Position numbers and translations under genes: made by a program. A DNA stretch of 64,000 nt from Streptomyces europaeiscabiei (GTDB lineage Bacteria; Actinomycetota; Actinomycetes; Streptomycetales; Streptomycetaceae). Where the stretch lies: contig NZ_CP107841.1 in the NCBI RefSeq assembly GCF_036346855.1, positions 4,096,001-4,160,000 on the forward strand, given 5' to 3'. Positions 1 through 8,689 of this stretch are shown piece after piece; the stretch's first letter is position 1, and each line of letters opens with the position of its first letter. The notes beneath the pieces are model-generated. The model saw only the letters and a program-made list of their open reading frames with translations, made no database searches and was not told the origin of the DNA.

Positions 1-250
1 CGCCAGGTCTTCAAACCCGCAGGACCTGGACTTCGAACCCGCGGAACCTGGTCCTTCAGACCCGCAGGACCTGAACTTCGAACCCGCGGAACCAGGTCTT
101 CAAACCCGCAGGACCTGAACTTCGAACCCGCGGAACCTGGTCCTTCAGACCCGCAGGACCTGAACTTCGAACCCGCGGAACCAGGTCTTCAAACCCGCAG
201 GGCCTGGACTTCGGACCCGCGAGGCCCAGTCCTTCGAACCCTCGGCGCCT
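1..250. repeat. 22-bp tandem array with an 89-bp higher-order period
   Basis: The core ACCCGC recurs at 15, 37, 60, 82, 104, 126, 149, 171, 193 and 215, a spacing of 22-23 bp. Alternating variants make blocks of four units repeat every 89 bp (15 to 104, 60 to 149). The array runs into a copy of the dispersed GGGGCGCGGGGAACTGCGC element at 260-278. No convincing gene lies in 1-346. The left end is cut by the window, so the array may be longer. Confidence 0.85.
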
Positions 251-346
251 GGTCTTTCAGGGGCGCGGGGAACTGCGCGATCGGCCACGGCGGGCCCGCA
301 CCCGCCTGATCACAGTCGTCCCCGAGTGATCAGGCGCCCTAAGGAC

Positions 347-1585
347 TCAAGGGTTTCCCGGCGCCGAATTCTTCGTGTCGGAGGGCGCACCACCGTCATC
401 GTCCCCGGAGGTGGCCGCCCACGCCCCCACCCCCACCGCCGCGATCAACACCACCGCCGCCGCGCCCAACGTGATCCGTCGCCGTCGGACCACACTCCCC
501 CGGTTCCGCGCCGACCCCGGCCGAGGCGCCCCCGCCGCCCGGGGCACCCGCGCGGTCCCCCGCGCACCCCCGGCCAGCTCGTCCGGCCCCGGCACCCGCA
601 TCGACGTGTGCGTGTCCCGGTTGGAATCCGGCTTGGCCCCCGGCACCAACGGCACCGCCCCCCGCCGCACCCGCTCCCGCGGCGCCTCCGCCTCGGCGGG
701 CGCCTCCTCGTACTCGTCGCCGGACTCCGTCCCGGGTTCGTCGACGTCCAGCGGCGGCATCCCCGCCAGCAACGGCAGTTGTTCCCGCAACCGTGCCGCC
801 AGCTCGGACGCCCGCAGCCGCGAGGCCGGCGCCTTGGCGAGGCACTGCACGAGCAGTTGCCACAGCTCCTCGGGAATGCCGGGCAGCGGGACGACCGTCT
901 CGGTGACGTGGCGGCGCAGCACGGCACCGGGGTGCCCGCCGCCGAACGGGGTGAAGCCGGCGAGCAGCTCGTACAGCACGGTCGCCAGGGCGTAGATGTC
1001 CACGGCCGCGCGAGGCGGCAGGCCCTCGACGATCTCGGGGGCGAGATAGTCCGGCGTACCGATGATCTTCGTGGCGCGGGTACGGCGGGGCGAATCGATC
1101 AGCTTGGCGACGCCGAAGTCGGTCAGGAGGGCCGGGTGGGCGCCGCCGGGCCCCAGCGGGCCCTGCATGTCCAGCAGCACGTTCTCCGGCTTCACGTCCC
1201 GGTGGACGACCCCGGCCGCGTGGGCCGCCGCCAGGCCGTCCGCGATGTCGGCAACTATGGCGACCGCCGCCTCGGGGGCCATGCGCCGCTCCCGGTCGAG
1301 GCGGGTGCGCAGATCGGTGCCCCGGACGAGGTCCATGACGAGGGCGAGGTCGTTGCCGTCGACGACGAGGTCGCGTACGGAGACCACGTTCGGGTGGTCG
1401 AGGCCCAGCAGCGCGGTGCGCTCCTGGACGAAACGGCCGACGAGTTCCTGGTCGGACGAGAGGTCCTCGCGCAGCAGCTTGATCGCGACGGGGCCCTCCG
1501 GGCCCTCGCCCAGCCACACCGTTCCGGCGCTGCCCCGCCCCAGAATCTGGTTCGCGGTGTACCGGCTTCCGATCTTCCGTCCCAA
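347..1585 (-). CDS. pkaB: PkaB-like transmembrane Ser/Thr protein kinase
   Basis: This is a Hanks-type kinase that phosphorylates Ser/Thr on proteins. The glycine loop, the VAIK lysine (K36), HRDVKPEN (128-135), DFG (156-158) and GTPDYLAPE are all present, so it should be active. An acidic/Arg-rich linker leads to one membrane helix (about 371-391) and a tail of about 20 residues with no PASTA domains. I chose the TTG at 1585 because AGGAG lies 5 nt upstream; an earlier in-frame TTG at 1639 lacks this. That gives 412 aa, close to the size I recall for S. coelicolor PkaB. It lies downstream of the PkaA-like gene on the same strand. The kinase call is firm; the symbol rests on size and position. 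Confidence 0.93.
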   Translation of the reverse strand: MGRKIGSRYTANQILGRGSAGTVWLGEGPEGPVAIKLLREDLSSDQELVGRFVQERTALLGLDHPNVVSVRDLVVDGNDLALVMDLVRGTDLRTRLDRERRMAPEAAVAIVADIADGLAAAHAAGVVHRDVKPENVLLDMQGPLGPGGAHPALLTDFGVAKLIDSPRRTRATKIIGTPDYLAPEIVEGLPPRAAVDIYALATVLYELLAGFTPFGGGHPGAVLRRHVTETVVPLPGIPEELWQLLVQCLAKAPASRLRASELAARLREQLPLLAGMPPLDVDEPGTESGDEYEEAPAEAEAPRERVRRGAVPLVPGAKPDSNRDTHTSMRVPGPDELAGGARGTARVPRAAGAPRPGSARNRGSVVRRRRITLGAAAVVLIAAVGVGAWAATSGDDDGGAPSDTKNSAPGNP

Positions 1586-1926
1586 GACTGCTCCTACAGG
1601 CCGCGTGTTGGCGACAAAGCTACGCGCCCCGGACCCCAACCTTCACCGCCGAGGCGGAAATCACCCCTCAGATATCGACAAATCCCCAACCCTGGCGACG
1701 AGACACCATCAACCGCACCACGCGGGCTGCCAAGGCCGTGGGTGACTGCGCCCCTTCAGGGGCGCGGGGAAGAGCCCGACCGCCTCCACCGGCCCGCAGC
1801 GGCTCACAACCGCCGCCGAGACCGAAGCAGGCCGGGGCCAGGGTCCAGGCCGCGGGGTCAGGGGCCAGGCCGGGGTCAGGAGCCAGCGCCGGGGTCATTG
1901 CCCGGGGCTCGACCCCCGGGCCCGCG
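1586..1926. other. intergenic gap with one dispersed-repeat copy
   Basis: This gap between the two kinase genes holds the RBS of pkaB and one single-arm copy of the dispersed element at 1755-1770 (TTCAGGGGCGCGGGGA). No further gene is visible. Confidence 0.6.
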
Positions 1927-3678
1927 TCACTGGCCCGTGCCGTTGTCCAGCTCGCGGAACCACTTGGCCGCCTCGCCAGCCCAGTCGGTGAGCTGGCCCC
2001 ACCAGCTCTGGCCGGTGCCGATCCACCCCTGGAGGGGTGTGAACTCCCAGATCAGCCAGCCTCCGACGAAGAAGAGGACGATCATGAAGAAGCAGCCCTT
2101 GAGGCAGCCGAGGCCCGGGATGCGCATCGGGTTGGCGCTGCGCCGACGCGGCTCGCGCGGCGGCCGGGGCTCGCGCTGGGGCCGCGGCGCGGGCTGCTGG
2201 GGTTGCGGCGCCGGCGCGTGCCGCTGCGGCTGCGGCTGCCGACGCTGAGGCTGCGGCGGCGGGGGCGCGGGGGCGTACGGCTGTTGCTGCTGCGGGTGGC
2301 CGTACCCGGGGCCGGGGCCGCCCTGAGACCCGCGCTGCTGCCGGCGCGGCGGCTGCTGCGGGGGGCGCTGGGGCTGCTGGGGTTGCTGCTGCGGAGGCTG
2401 CTGCTGACGGTTGGCCTGCCGCTGGGGGCGGCGGCGCAGCGGGTCCTCGCTGGGGTCGAGGTACTGGACCTGGGTCTGCTCGTTGCGGTCGCGGGCCGCG
2501 CGGAGCTGGTTCTGCCAGGGGTGCGGCTGCTCGGGCTGCTGGCCCCCCGGGTCGTGCGGCGGCACCGGCGGCATGACGGAGGTCGGGTCGGCGCCGGAGG
2601 TGTGCGGGAGCACGGTCGTGGGGTCGCCCGAGCCCGCCGGGCCCGAGGTGTGCGGGAGCACGCTGGTCGCACCGTTCGGGTCGTACGCGCCCGCGCCGTG
2701 CGGCAGCACCTGCGTCGCGTCGGCCGAGCCGAACGGGTCCGGGGCCGCGCCCGGGACCTGCGCCGGGGCGGGGTCGGGGGCGAGAATGTGGCCCACGCCG
2801 TCGGCGGCGGCGATCTGCATGGAGTTCGCGTGCACGCCGACGCCCTCGGCGACGATGCGGAGCGCGCGGGCGAGGTTGACGGCGCTGGGCCTCTCGCGCG
2901 GGTTCTTGCGCAGGCAGCGTTCGATGACCGTCCACAGCGGGTCGGGGACGGTGGACGGGCGGCGCGGCTCGGCGCTGAGGTGCTGGTGCAGCACTTCGAG
3001 CGCGGACTGGCCGTTGAACGGGGGGCGCCCGGTGACCAGTTCGTACATCAGGATGCCGGCGCCGTAGATGTCGACGGCGGAGGTCTGCGGCTGGCCCTCG
3101 GCGGACTCGGGGGCGACGTACGCGGGCGTGCCGACGAACTCACTGGTCCGGGTCAGGCCCGGGGAGTCGGCGAGGCGGGCGATGCCGAAGTCGGTCAGCA
3201 TCGGGTGCATCTGGCCGCCGTCCTGCTTGAGCAGCACGTTGGCGGGCTTCAGGTCGCGGTGGACGACGCCGTCGGCGTGGCTGACGGCGAGCGCGTCGGC
3301 GACCTGGGCGGTGAGCAGGGCCGCGCCGACGGGCGTGAAGGGGCCGTTCTCCCGGAGGTACCGGTGCAGGTCGGGGCCCTCGATCAGGTCCATGACGAGC
3401 GCCAGCAGATCGCCCTCGACGACGAGGTCCCGCACCCGCACGATGTTGGGGTGGGTGAGCCGGAGCAGCACGGAGCGCTCCCGCAGGAACCGCATCACGA
3501 TGTCCGCGTCGCTCGCGAGCTCTTCCTTGAGAACCTTGATCGCCACGGTCTCGCCGGGGTGGCCGGGCACGGCCGCCTCGGCCCCCGCGGTCTCCCGCTG
3601 GCGGGCGCGCCAGACAGTGCCTGTGGCGCCGCGTCCAATGGGCTCCTCAAGGAGGTACTTGCTCCCTACCGGCCGCAC
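1927..3678 (-). CDS. pkaA: PkaA-like transmembrane Ser/Thr protein kinase
   Basis: Hanks-type kinase. The glycine loop (15-20), VAIK lysine (K48), HRDLKPAN with catalytic D142, DFG (163-165) and GTPAYVAPE are intact. After the kinase domain comes a long Pro/Gln/Arg-rich linker (roughly 330-515), one membrane helix (about 530-544) and a Trp-rich extracytoplasmic tail of about 40 residues. The frame is open up to 3900, but the 74 extra residues look non-coding. I chose the GTG at 3678, which follows GGGAGC at a normal distance and places the kinase domain at the N terminus, giving 583 aa. It is divergent from the FHA-FtsK gene across a 551-bp gap with phased repeats. The PkaA assignment rests on order and size. 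Confidence 0.93.
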   Translation of the reverse strand: MRPVGSKYLLEEPIGRGATGTVWRARQRETAGAEAAVPGHPGETVAIKVLKEELASDADIVMRFLRERSVLLRLTHPNIVRVRDLVVEGDLLALVMDLIEGPDLHRYLRENGPFTPVGAALLTAQVADALAVSHADGVVHRDLKPANVLLKQDGGQMHPMLTDFGIARLADSPGLTRTSEFVGTPAYVAPESAEGQPQTSAVDIYGAGILMYELVTGRPPFNGQSALEVLHQHLSAEPRRPSTVPDPLWTVIERCLRKNPRERPSAVNLARALRIVAEGVGVHANSMQIAAADGVGHILAPDPAPAQVPGAAPDPFGSADATQVLPHGAGAYDPNGATSVLPHTSGPAGSGDPTTVLPHTSGADPTSVMPPVPPHDPGGQQPEQPHPWQNQLRAARDRNEQTQVQYLDPSEDPLRRRPQRQANRQQQPPQQQPQQPQRPPQQPPRRQQRGSQGGPGPGYGHPQQQQPYAPAPPPPQPQRRQPQPQRHAPAPQPQQPAPRPQREPRPPREPRRRSANPMRIPGLGCLKGCFFMIVLFFVGGWLIWEFTPLQGWIGTGQSWWGQLTDWAGEAAKWFRELDNGTGQ

Positions 3679-4229
3679 GTCATGCGCTCCCTGCTGCTTG
3701 CTTGCCTGGTCACGCCCTGGAGTCCCGCGGACGTTCCGACCCACTGTAGTGCGGCCGTCCTCGGTACCGGGCTGTCGTCTTCCTGACTCTTCCCGCCTGT
3801 ATTGCTGTGACTTGTTCCGACTTGCTGTGTGCTGCCTGTCGGTGTCCGTGTCCGCGAGTACGTACGGGTACCCGTGTGCGTTCGATGGAAAGACGCTCAC
3901 CCGTGGGTGGTTGGTTGCCCGGCACGGACGTGGGCGGTTCCGGATACGGACGTACGCGGTTGTCGATACGGACGTACGCCGTTCCCGATACGGACGTGAC
4001 CGATCTCAAGTGATCAACTAGCGGCCACTGGTCAGGCACTTTTGGGGGCAGAGCCGACCAATCAAGATCACTTGGCGGTGGGCGGCGGGCGTGTTGTCCG
4101 TGGCAGGTGCGAGGATGCCTCCAGTACTGGCCGACGTGCCCGTGAGCGGTGGGGGAAGTCTGCGGTGGGGACCGCGCAGTCTCGTCCTCGCCGTCGCGGG
4201 TGCCCGCGCGGAAGGGATCGCTGACGGCG
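3679..4229. other. divergent promoter region of pkaA and the FHA-FtsK gene
   Basis: This 551-bp gap separates two divergent starts and must carry both promoters. No gene with normal codon bias is visible. Its main structure is the 22-bp phased repeat at 3924-4011. I could not identify confident -35/-10 elements. Confidence 0.6.
3924..4011. promoter_or_regulatory. four phased 22-bp direct repeats, possible regulator-binding array
   Basis: ACGGACG recurs at 3924, 3946, 3968 and 3990, exactly 22 bp apart. The middle units agree in ACGGACGTACGC, followed by GAT. The fourth unit is degenerate. A spacing of about two helical turns puts all copies on one face of the DNA, which would suit cooperative binding by a regulator. 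The location in a divergent promoter gap supports a regulatory role, but no known regulator is identified. Confidence 0.5.
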
Positions 4230-7200
4230 ATGCAGATCCGGCTGACCGTCGTAGACCCGCTGGGACCGATCTCGGAGCCGCGAGGACGTGCCACGGCCTG
4301 CGACGTGCTGGTCACGGCGCCCGCCGGGACGGCGCTGGCCGCCGTGGCCTCGGGCCTCGCCTCCGCCGTCGGCGAGGGCGGTGCGGAGCGACTGGAGCGC
4401 AGCCGGGAGGTGGGCGGCGGGCAGGTCGTGCTGTACGCCGGTGCCGAGCGCCTCGACGCCCAGCGCTGCACCCTGGGCGAGCCACCCCTCATCGACGGCG
4501 CCGTGCTCTCCCTGGGCGCCCCCTCCGAGTCGGGCCCCGAGGTCGACGAAGCCGCCGCGCAGCTGCACGTCGTGGCCGGCCCCGACGCCGGCGGTGTCCA
4601 TCTGCTGCACGGCGGCAAGATCCACATCGGCCGCTCCGCCGACGCCGACGTCCCCCTCGACGACCCGGACGTCTCCCGCCTCCACTGCGCGGTCACCCTC
4701 TCCGCCGACGGCCGCGTCTGCGTCGTCGACCTCGGCTCCACCAACGGCACCACCCTCGACGGCACCCGTGTGGGCGACCGCCCGGTCCGCCTCGCTCCGG
4801 GCGCCCTCCTCCGCATCGGCGAGTCCGCCCTCCGCCTGGCCTCGTCGTCGGGGGCACGGGGGATAGCGACGGCACCCGACGGGGAGGGCCACATCCGGGT
4901 GACGGCCGCGGTGCGGACGCCGGGAGGCGCCGGCTCCGGTTCGGCGGGCAGGGGTTCAGGGGCCGAGAGCGGCTCCGGCGGGGTGACGCGTTCGGCCGCG
5001 GGCGGACCCGGGGCCGACGATCCGGGGCACGGTCGCGCCGAGCGGCGGACCGTGCCGGGGCAGGGCGGCGTGCCCGGGATCGAGCGGACGGCGGGAGGCC
5101 CGGGGTCCGCCACGGACGCCCCGGGGCGGGCGACCGCCTCCGGTACCGGTCAGAGCGCCGTGCACGAGGGGGCGGCGTACGCGGGCGGGGCACAGGCCCA
5201 TGGCCGCGTCGGCGACGGCCGCGATGCCCGCGGCAGCCATGAGCCCCGCGAGGCCGAGGATTCCCGCGGGTCCGGCGGGCCGGGGCTGCCCACCGGAGCC
5301 GGTGGGCCGGGCGGCGCCGGTGAGTCCGGTGCTCCCCACGGCCCCGGTGGTTCCGAGGGACTCGATGGTTCCGACGGCCCCGGGGGCTCCGGGGGCGCTC
5401 GTGGCGCGGGCGATTCCCGAGACGTCGACGGGCCCGTCGAGTCCGGTACGCGCAAGGGCACTCCCCTGCGGGGCACGGATGTACCACGCGGGTTGCGTAA
5501 GCGGGGCGGGTTCGGGGCCTGGGCTCGGCGGCTGACCGGGGGACGGGGGCAGGCGGGGGCCGAGTACGACCCGTACGAGTACGACGCGGAGTACGACGAG
5601 GCCGAGCGCGGGGCGATGGCCTCGGTGCTCCCGGCCGGCGGGGAGCGGCTGCCGGAGACATGGCCGGATCCCGCCGCGCTGCTGCTCACCGCGCTCGGGC
5701 CGGGCGCCCGGCTGTGGGAGCGGGGACCGGGCCACCCGGAGGCGCTGACCGTGCGGCTGGGTACGACGGACCGGGCGGCGCCGGACGGATCGGGACTGTT
5801 GCCGGCGGTGCCGGTGACCACCGGGCTGCGTGAGGTCGGCGCGCTGGGGCTGGCCGGGCCGCACCCCCGGCTGATGGGGGTGACCCGCGCGGTCGTGGCG
5901 CAGCTCGCCGCCCTGCACTCCCCCGACGCCCTGGAACTGGTCCTGATCAGCGCGGACCGCTCCCGCTCCGCCGAGGAACGCACCGCCGACTGGTCCTGGC
6001 TCGGCTGGCTCCCCCATCTCCGCCCCGCCCACGGCCAGGACTGCCGCCTTCTCCTCGCCTACGACCGCGAGCAGACGACGGCCCGTCTGGACGAGCTGCT
6101 CCGCCGCGTGGAGGACCACGCGGCGGACACGGCGGGACACGCACCCGGGAGCACGGCGGGCGCGGGCGACGGTCGTACGGCGGGCGCAGGGGCCAGGAGC
6201 CACCGGTCCGGGGAGACCGGGGGCCGCACGGCCGGGTGTACGCCAGAGGCCGGGGCCGGAGCTGGATCCGGAGCTGGATCCGGAGGCCTCGCGGGCCATG
6301 GGGTCGATCGCGGTGGGGCGGTGCACGGGACGGCCGAGGGCGGCTCCGCCCGGCGGGCCGCGCGTCGACCGTCGTGGGCCAGGGAGGACGGACCGGCGGG
6401 AGGTGGCTTCGCGGGGCCGTACACGGTGGTGATCGTGGACGGGGACCCCGGGGGCGCCGATGTGCGGGAGGCCGTGGTGCGGCTGGCGCAGGAGGGGCCC
6501 CTCGCCGGGATCCATGTCGTGTGCCTCGCCGAGACGGAGTCCGCGTCACCCGCCTCACCGGTGACGGAGACGTACTCGGCGGCCTGCGAGGTCTCGCCCG
6601 CGTTCCGCGCGTGCGGGGCCGTCGCCCTGCTCAGCGGTGACGTCGCCACGGCGCTGCGACTGCTGCGCGTCGCCTCCACCGGGTACGGCACGGGAACCCT
6701 TTCCGGGGCATCGGGTCCGGCCGGCTCCGGCCGTGCGGGGACCATGCGCCCCGCGTCCTCCGCCGACCACGCGCGCGGTACGGACGCCGACGCCGTGTCG
6801 AGCCGCCCCCGCCCCGACCACTCCGGCCGTTCCGAGGCCGCCCGCGGCTCCGCCCAGGCGGACCCCGCCTCGGTGAGCCGTACCCACACCCACATCGACC
6901 TCGGGGGGAACACGTTCTCCGGTGCCGACGAACGGACGCATCCCGGCACCCAGGACATCACCTCGTTCGACCCGGACGAGGCACCCGGACTGTTGAACCA
7001 CGGCACGGTGGCCACGCTGGACGCCGTGTCGGTGGCATGGGCGGAGCGGTTCGCGCGGGCGCTGGCACCGTTGCGGACGGACGGGGCGGCCGGGGACCGG
7101 CAGGCGCGGGTGTCGGCGCCGCTGCCGCAGTCGGCACGGCTGCTGGACGAGCTGGGGCTGGCGCGGGCCACACCGGCGTCGCTGATGGCCCGGTGGGCGG

Positions 7201-8366
7201 ACGCCGCCGACGACACGGCGGCGCTCGGCGGGCGGGCCTGGGCCGTGCTCGGCGCGGGGCCGCGCGGGCCGGTCTCCGTGGACCTCGTCGCCGAGGGCCC
7301 CCATCTGCTGATCGAGGGGCCGGTCGGCAGCGGTCGTACGGAGCTGCTGCGGTCCGTCGCCGCGTCGCTCGCCGCCGCCGAGCGGCCCGACCGGCTGGGC
7401 ATCGCCCTCGTGGACGGGCGGGACGGCGGTGCCGGTGGCGCCGCCGGTGCCGGTGGCGGCCGGGCCGGGGAGGGGCTGGGGGTCTGTACGGACCTGCCCC
7501 ATGTCGGTACGCATCTCACGGCCAACGACCCTGTCCGGATGCGGGAGTTCGCGCAGTCCCTGATCACCGAGCTGAAGCGTCGGTACGAGTTGCTGGGCGG
7601 GCTCGGGTTCGTGGAGTGGCACACACGGCGTGAGGTCTCGGGGCGTATCGTCCCGCAGCGTTCGGCGAAGTCCGGGACGGCGACGCCCGGCGTTCCGGGG
7701 GCGAAGTCCTCGGGGCCGGGGGCCTCCCAGGCGGTATCGGCCGGGGCCGCCGACCTCGACTCGTCCTCCAGCTCCACACTTCGACTGCGGCCGGCGGCGA
7801 GCCGCAGGAACACCGACCAGGACGGCAGGGGAGCCGCGGGGAACCCCGCCTCGGAACTCCCCCGGCTCGTCGTCGTCGTCGACGACCTCGACGCCCTGCT
7901 GTCACCCCCCTTGGGTTCCACGGGGCGGCCGGCGGCGGGGTCCGTCGTACGGGCGCTGGAGGCGGTGGCCCGGGAGGGCGAGCGTCTCGGTGTGCATCTC
8001 GTCGCCACGACCGCCGTCGGTGGGCGTGCGGGCGAGAGTGAGCTGGGGCGTGCGGCGGGCGGACGCGTCGTCCTGAGCGCGCCGATGCCGGGGCCGGACG
8101 AACCCGTCCCCGGCCGGGGGGAGTTGCTGGGCGAGGGGGGCCGCACGACCGCGTTTCAGGCGGGCCGTGTCACGGGCCGCATCCCGCGCACCGCGACCCT
8201 CCGCCCGACCGTCGTACCGCTCGACTGGGCGCGGATGGGCGACCCGCCGGCGCGGCGCCCCGTCCGGGAGTTGGGGAACGGCCCCACTGATCTGGCGCTG
8301 CTGGCCAGCGCGTTGGACCGCGCGGCGCGGGAGGTCTCGGCGGCGGACGTACCGTCCCTGCTGTAG
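4230..8366 (+). CDS. FHA-domain FtsK/SpoIIIE-type ATPase (EssC/EccC-like architecture)
   Basis: A 1378-aa protein. An N-terminal segment is followed by an FHA phosphothreonine-binding domain (about 110-195, with GRS at 134-136, SRLHC and STNGT). Next is a long Gly/Ser/Arg-rich low-complexity stretch (about 230-430) and then FtsK-like ATPase sequence. Walker A is GPVGSGRT (1030-1037) and the hydrophobic Walker B ends in D1218-D1219. Only one clear ATPase site is seen, fewer than in EccC. I chose the ATG at 4230 because the FHA region starts soon after; the GTG at 4149 would add 27 atypical residues. It probably pumps or gates a polymer at the membrane. Next to two kinases, its FHA domain may read their phosphorylation. 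Substrate unknown. Confidence 0.85.
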   Translation: MQIRLTVVDPLGPISEPRGRATACDVLVTAPAGTALAAVASGLASAVGEGGAERLERSREVGGGQVVLYAGAERLDAQRCTLGEPPLIDGAVLSLGAPSESGPEVDEAAAQLHVVAGPDAGGVHLLHGGKIHIGRSADADVPLDDPDVSRLHCAVTLSADGRVCVVDLGSTNGTTLDGTRVGDRPVRLAPGALLRIGESALRLASSSGARGIATAPDGEGHIRVTAAVRTPGGAGSGSAGRGSGAESGSGGVTRSAAGGPGADDPGHGRAERRTVPGQGGVPGIERTAGGPGSATDAPGRATASGTGQSAVHEGAAYAGGAQAHGRVGDGRDARGSHEPREAEDSRGSGGPGLPTGAGGPGGAGESGAPHGPGGSEGLDGSDGPGGSGGARGAGDSRDVDGPVESGTRKGTPLRGTDVPRGLRKRGGFGAWARRLTGGRGQAGAEYDPYEYDAEYDEAERGAMASVLPAGGERLPETWPDPAALLLTALGPGARLWERGPGHPEALTVRLGTTDRAAPDGSGLLPAVPVTTGLREVGALGLAGPHPRLMGVTRAVVAQLAALHSPDALELVLISADRSRSAEERTADWSWLGWLPHLRPAHGQDCRLLLAYDREQTTARLDELLRRVEDHAADTAGHAPGSTAGAGDGRTAGAGARSHRSGETGGRTAGCTPEAGAGAGSGAGSGGLAGHGVDRGGAVHGTAEGGSARRAARRPSWAREDGPAGGGFAGPYTVVIVDGDPGGADVREAVVRLAQEGPLAGIHVVCLAETESASPASPVTETYSAACEVSPAFRACGAVALLSGDVATALRLLRVASTGYGTGTLSGASGPAGSGRAGTMRPASSADHARGTDADAVSSRPRPDHSGRSEAARGSAQADPASVSRTHTHIDLGGNTFSGADERTHPGTQDITSFDPDEAPGLLNHGTVATLDAVSVAWAERFARALAPLRTDGAAGDRQARVSAPLPQSARLLDELGLARATPASLMARWADAADDTAALGGRAWAVLGAGPRGPVSVDLVAEGPHLLIEGPVGSGRTELLRSVAASLAAAERPDRLGIALVDGRDGGAGGAAGAGGGRAGEGLGVCTDLPHVGTHLTANDPVRMREFAQSLITELKRRYELLGGLGFVEWHTRREVSGRIVPQRSAKSGTATPGVPGAKSSGPGASQAVSAGAADLDSSSSSTLRLRPAASRRNTDQDGRGAAGNPASELPRLVVVVDDLDALLSPPLGSTGRPAAGSVVRALEAVAREGERLGVHLVATTAVGGRAGESELGRAAGGRVVLSAPMPGPDEPVPGRGELLGEGGRTTAFQAGRVTGRIPRTATLRPTVVPLDWARMGDPPARRPVRELGNGPTDLALLASALDRAAREVSAADVPSLL

Positions 8367-8689
8367 AGGCACCTGGCGCCGGGCCGGAAGTGAAAGGCGC
8401 TTGCCTGCGCCGACAGGGGCCGCAGGCTCCTGAAGGGGCGCGGGGAACTGCGCGAGCAACCACCGTAGGCGGGAAGCCGCCAACGACGAAGCACCCCACG
8501 GCGAAGATGTGCCCGGCGCCCCCGCGGTCCCGCGCCCCCGAGGTCCCGCGCCCCCCACATGGTCACGACGCGGTCACGATCGCGACGTTGACACGGCAGG
8601 CGCCCTTGCCGCCCCCGAGCACGCGGCGTAGACCAGAGCGCACGGGACAGCGCTCTACGTTCGACGACGCACGGAGAACGGGGTCAGAG
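8367..8689. other. intergenic gap with a dispersed-repeat copy and operator-like site
   Basis: This gap holds one direct copy of the GGGGCGCGGGGAACTGCGC element at 8434-8454 and the promoter side of the sugar ABC operon. A TTGACA hexamer lies at 8588-8593, but I see no convincing -10 at 16-19 bp. Confidence 0.5.
8635..8656. promoter_or_regulatory. inverted repeat, candidate operator of the sugar ABC operon
   Basis: AGAGCGC (8635-8641) and GCGCTCT (8650-8656) are perfect 7-bp arms around an 8-nt centre, 33 bp before the lipoprotein start. The position and symmetry suit a sugar-responsive LacI- or GntR-type repressor. No regulator gene lies nearby in the window. Confidence 0.4.

Noticed and set aside
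326..2248. Long plus-strand Arg/Pro-rich frame over the kinase genes
   Set aside because: It is antisense to two well-supported kinases; such frames are common in high-GC DNA.
8588..8593. TTGACA as a -35 box of the sugar operon
   Set aside because: No acceptable -10 hexamer lies 16-19 bp downstream.
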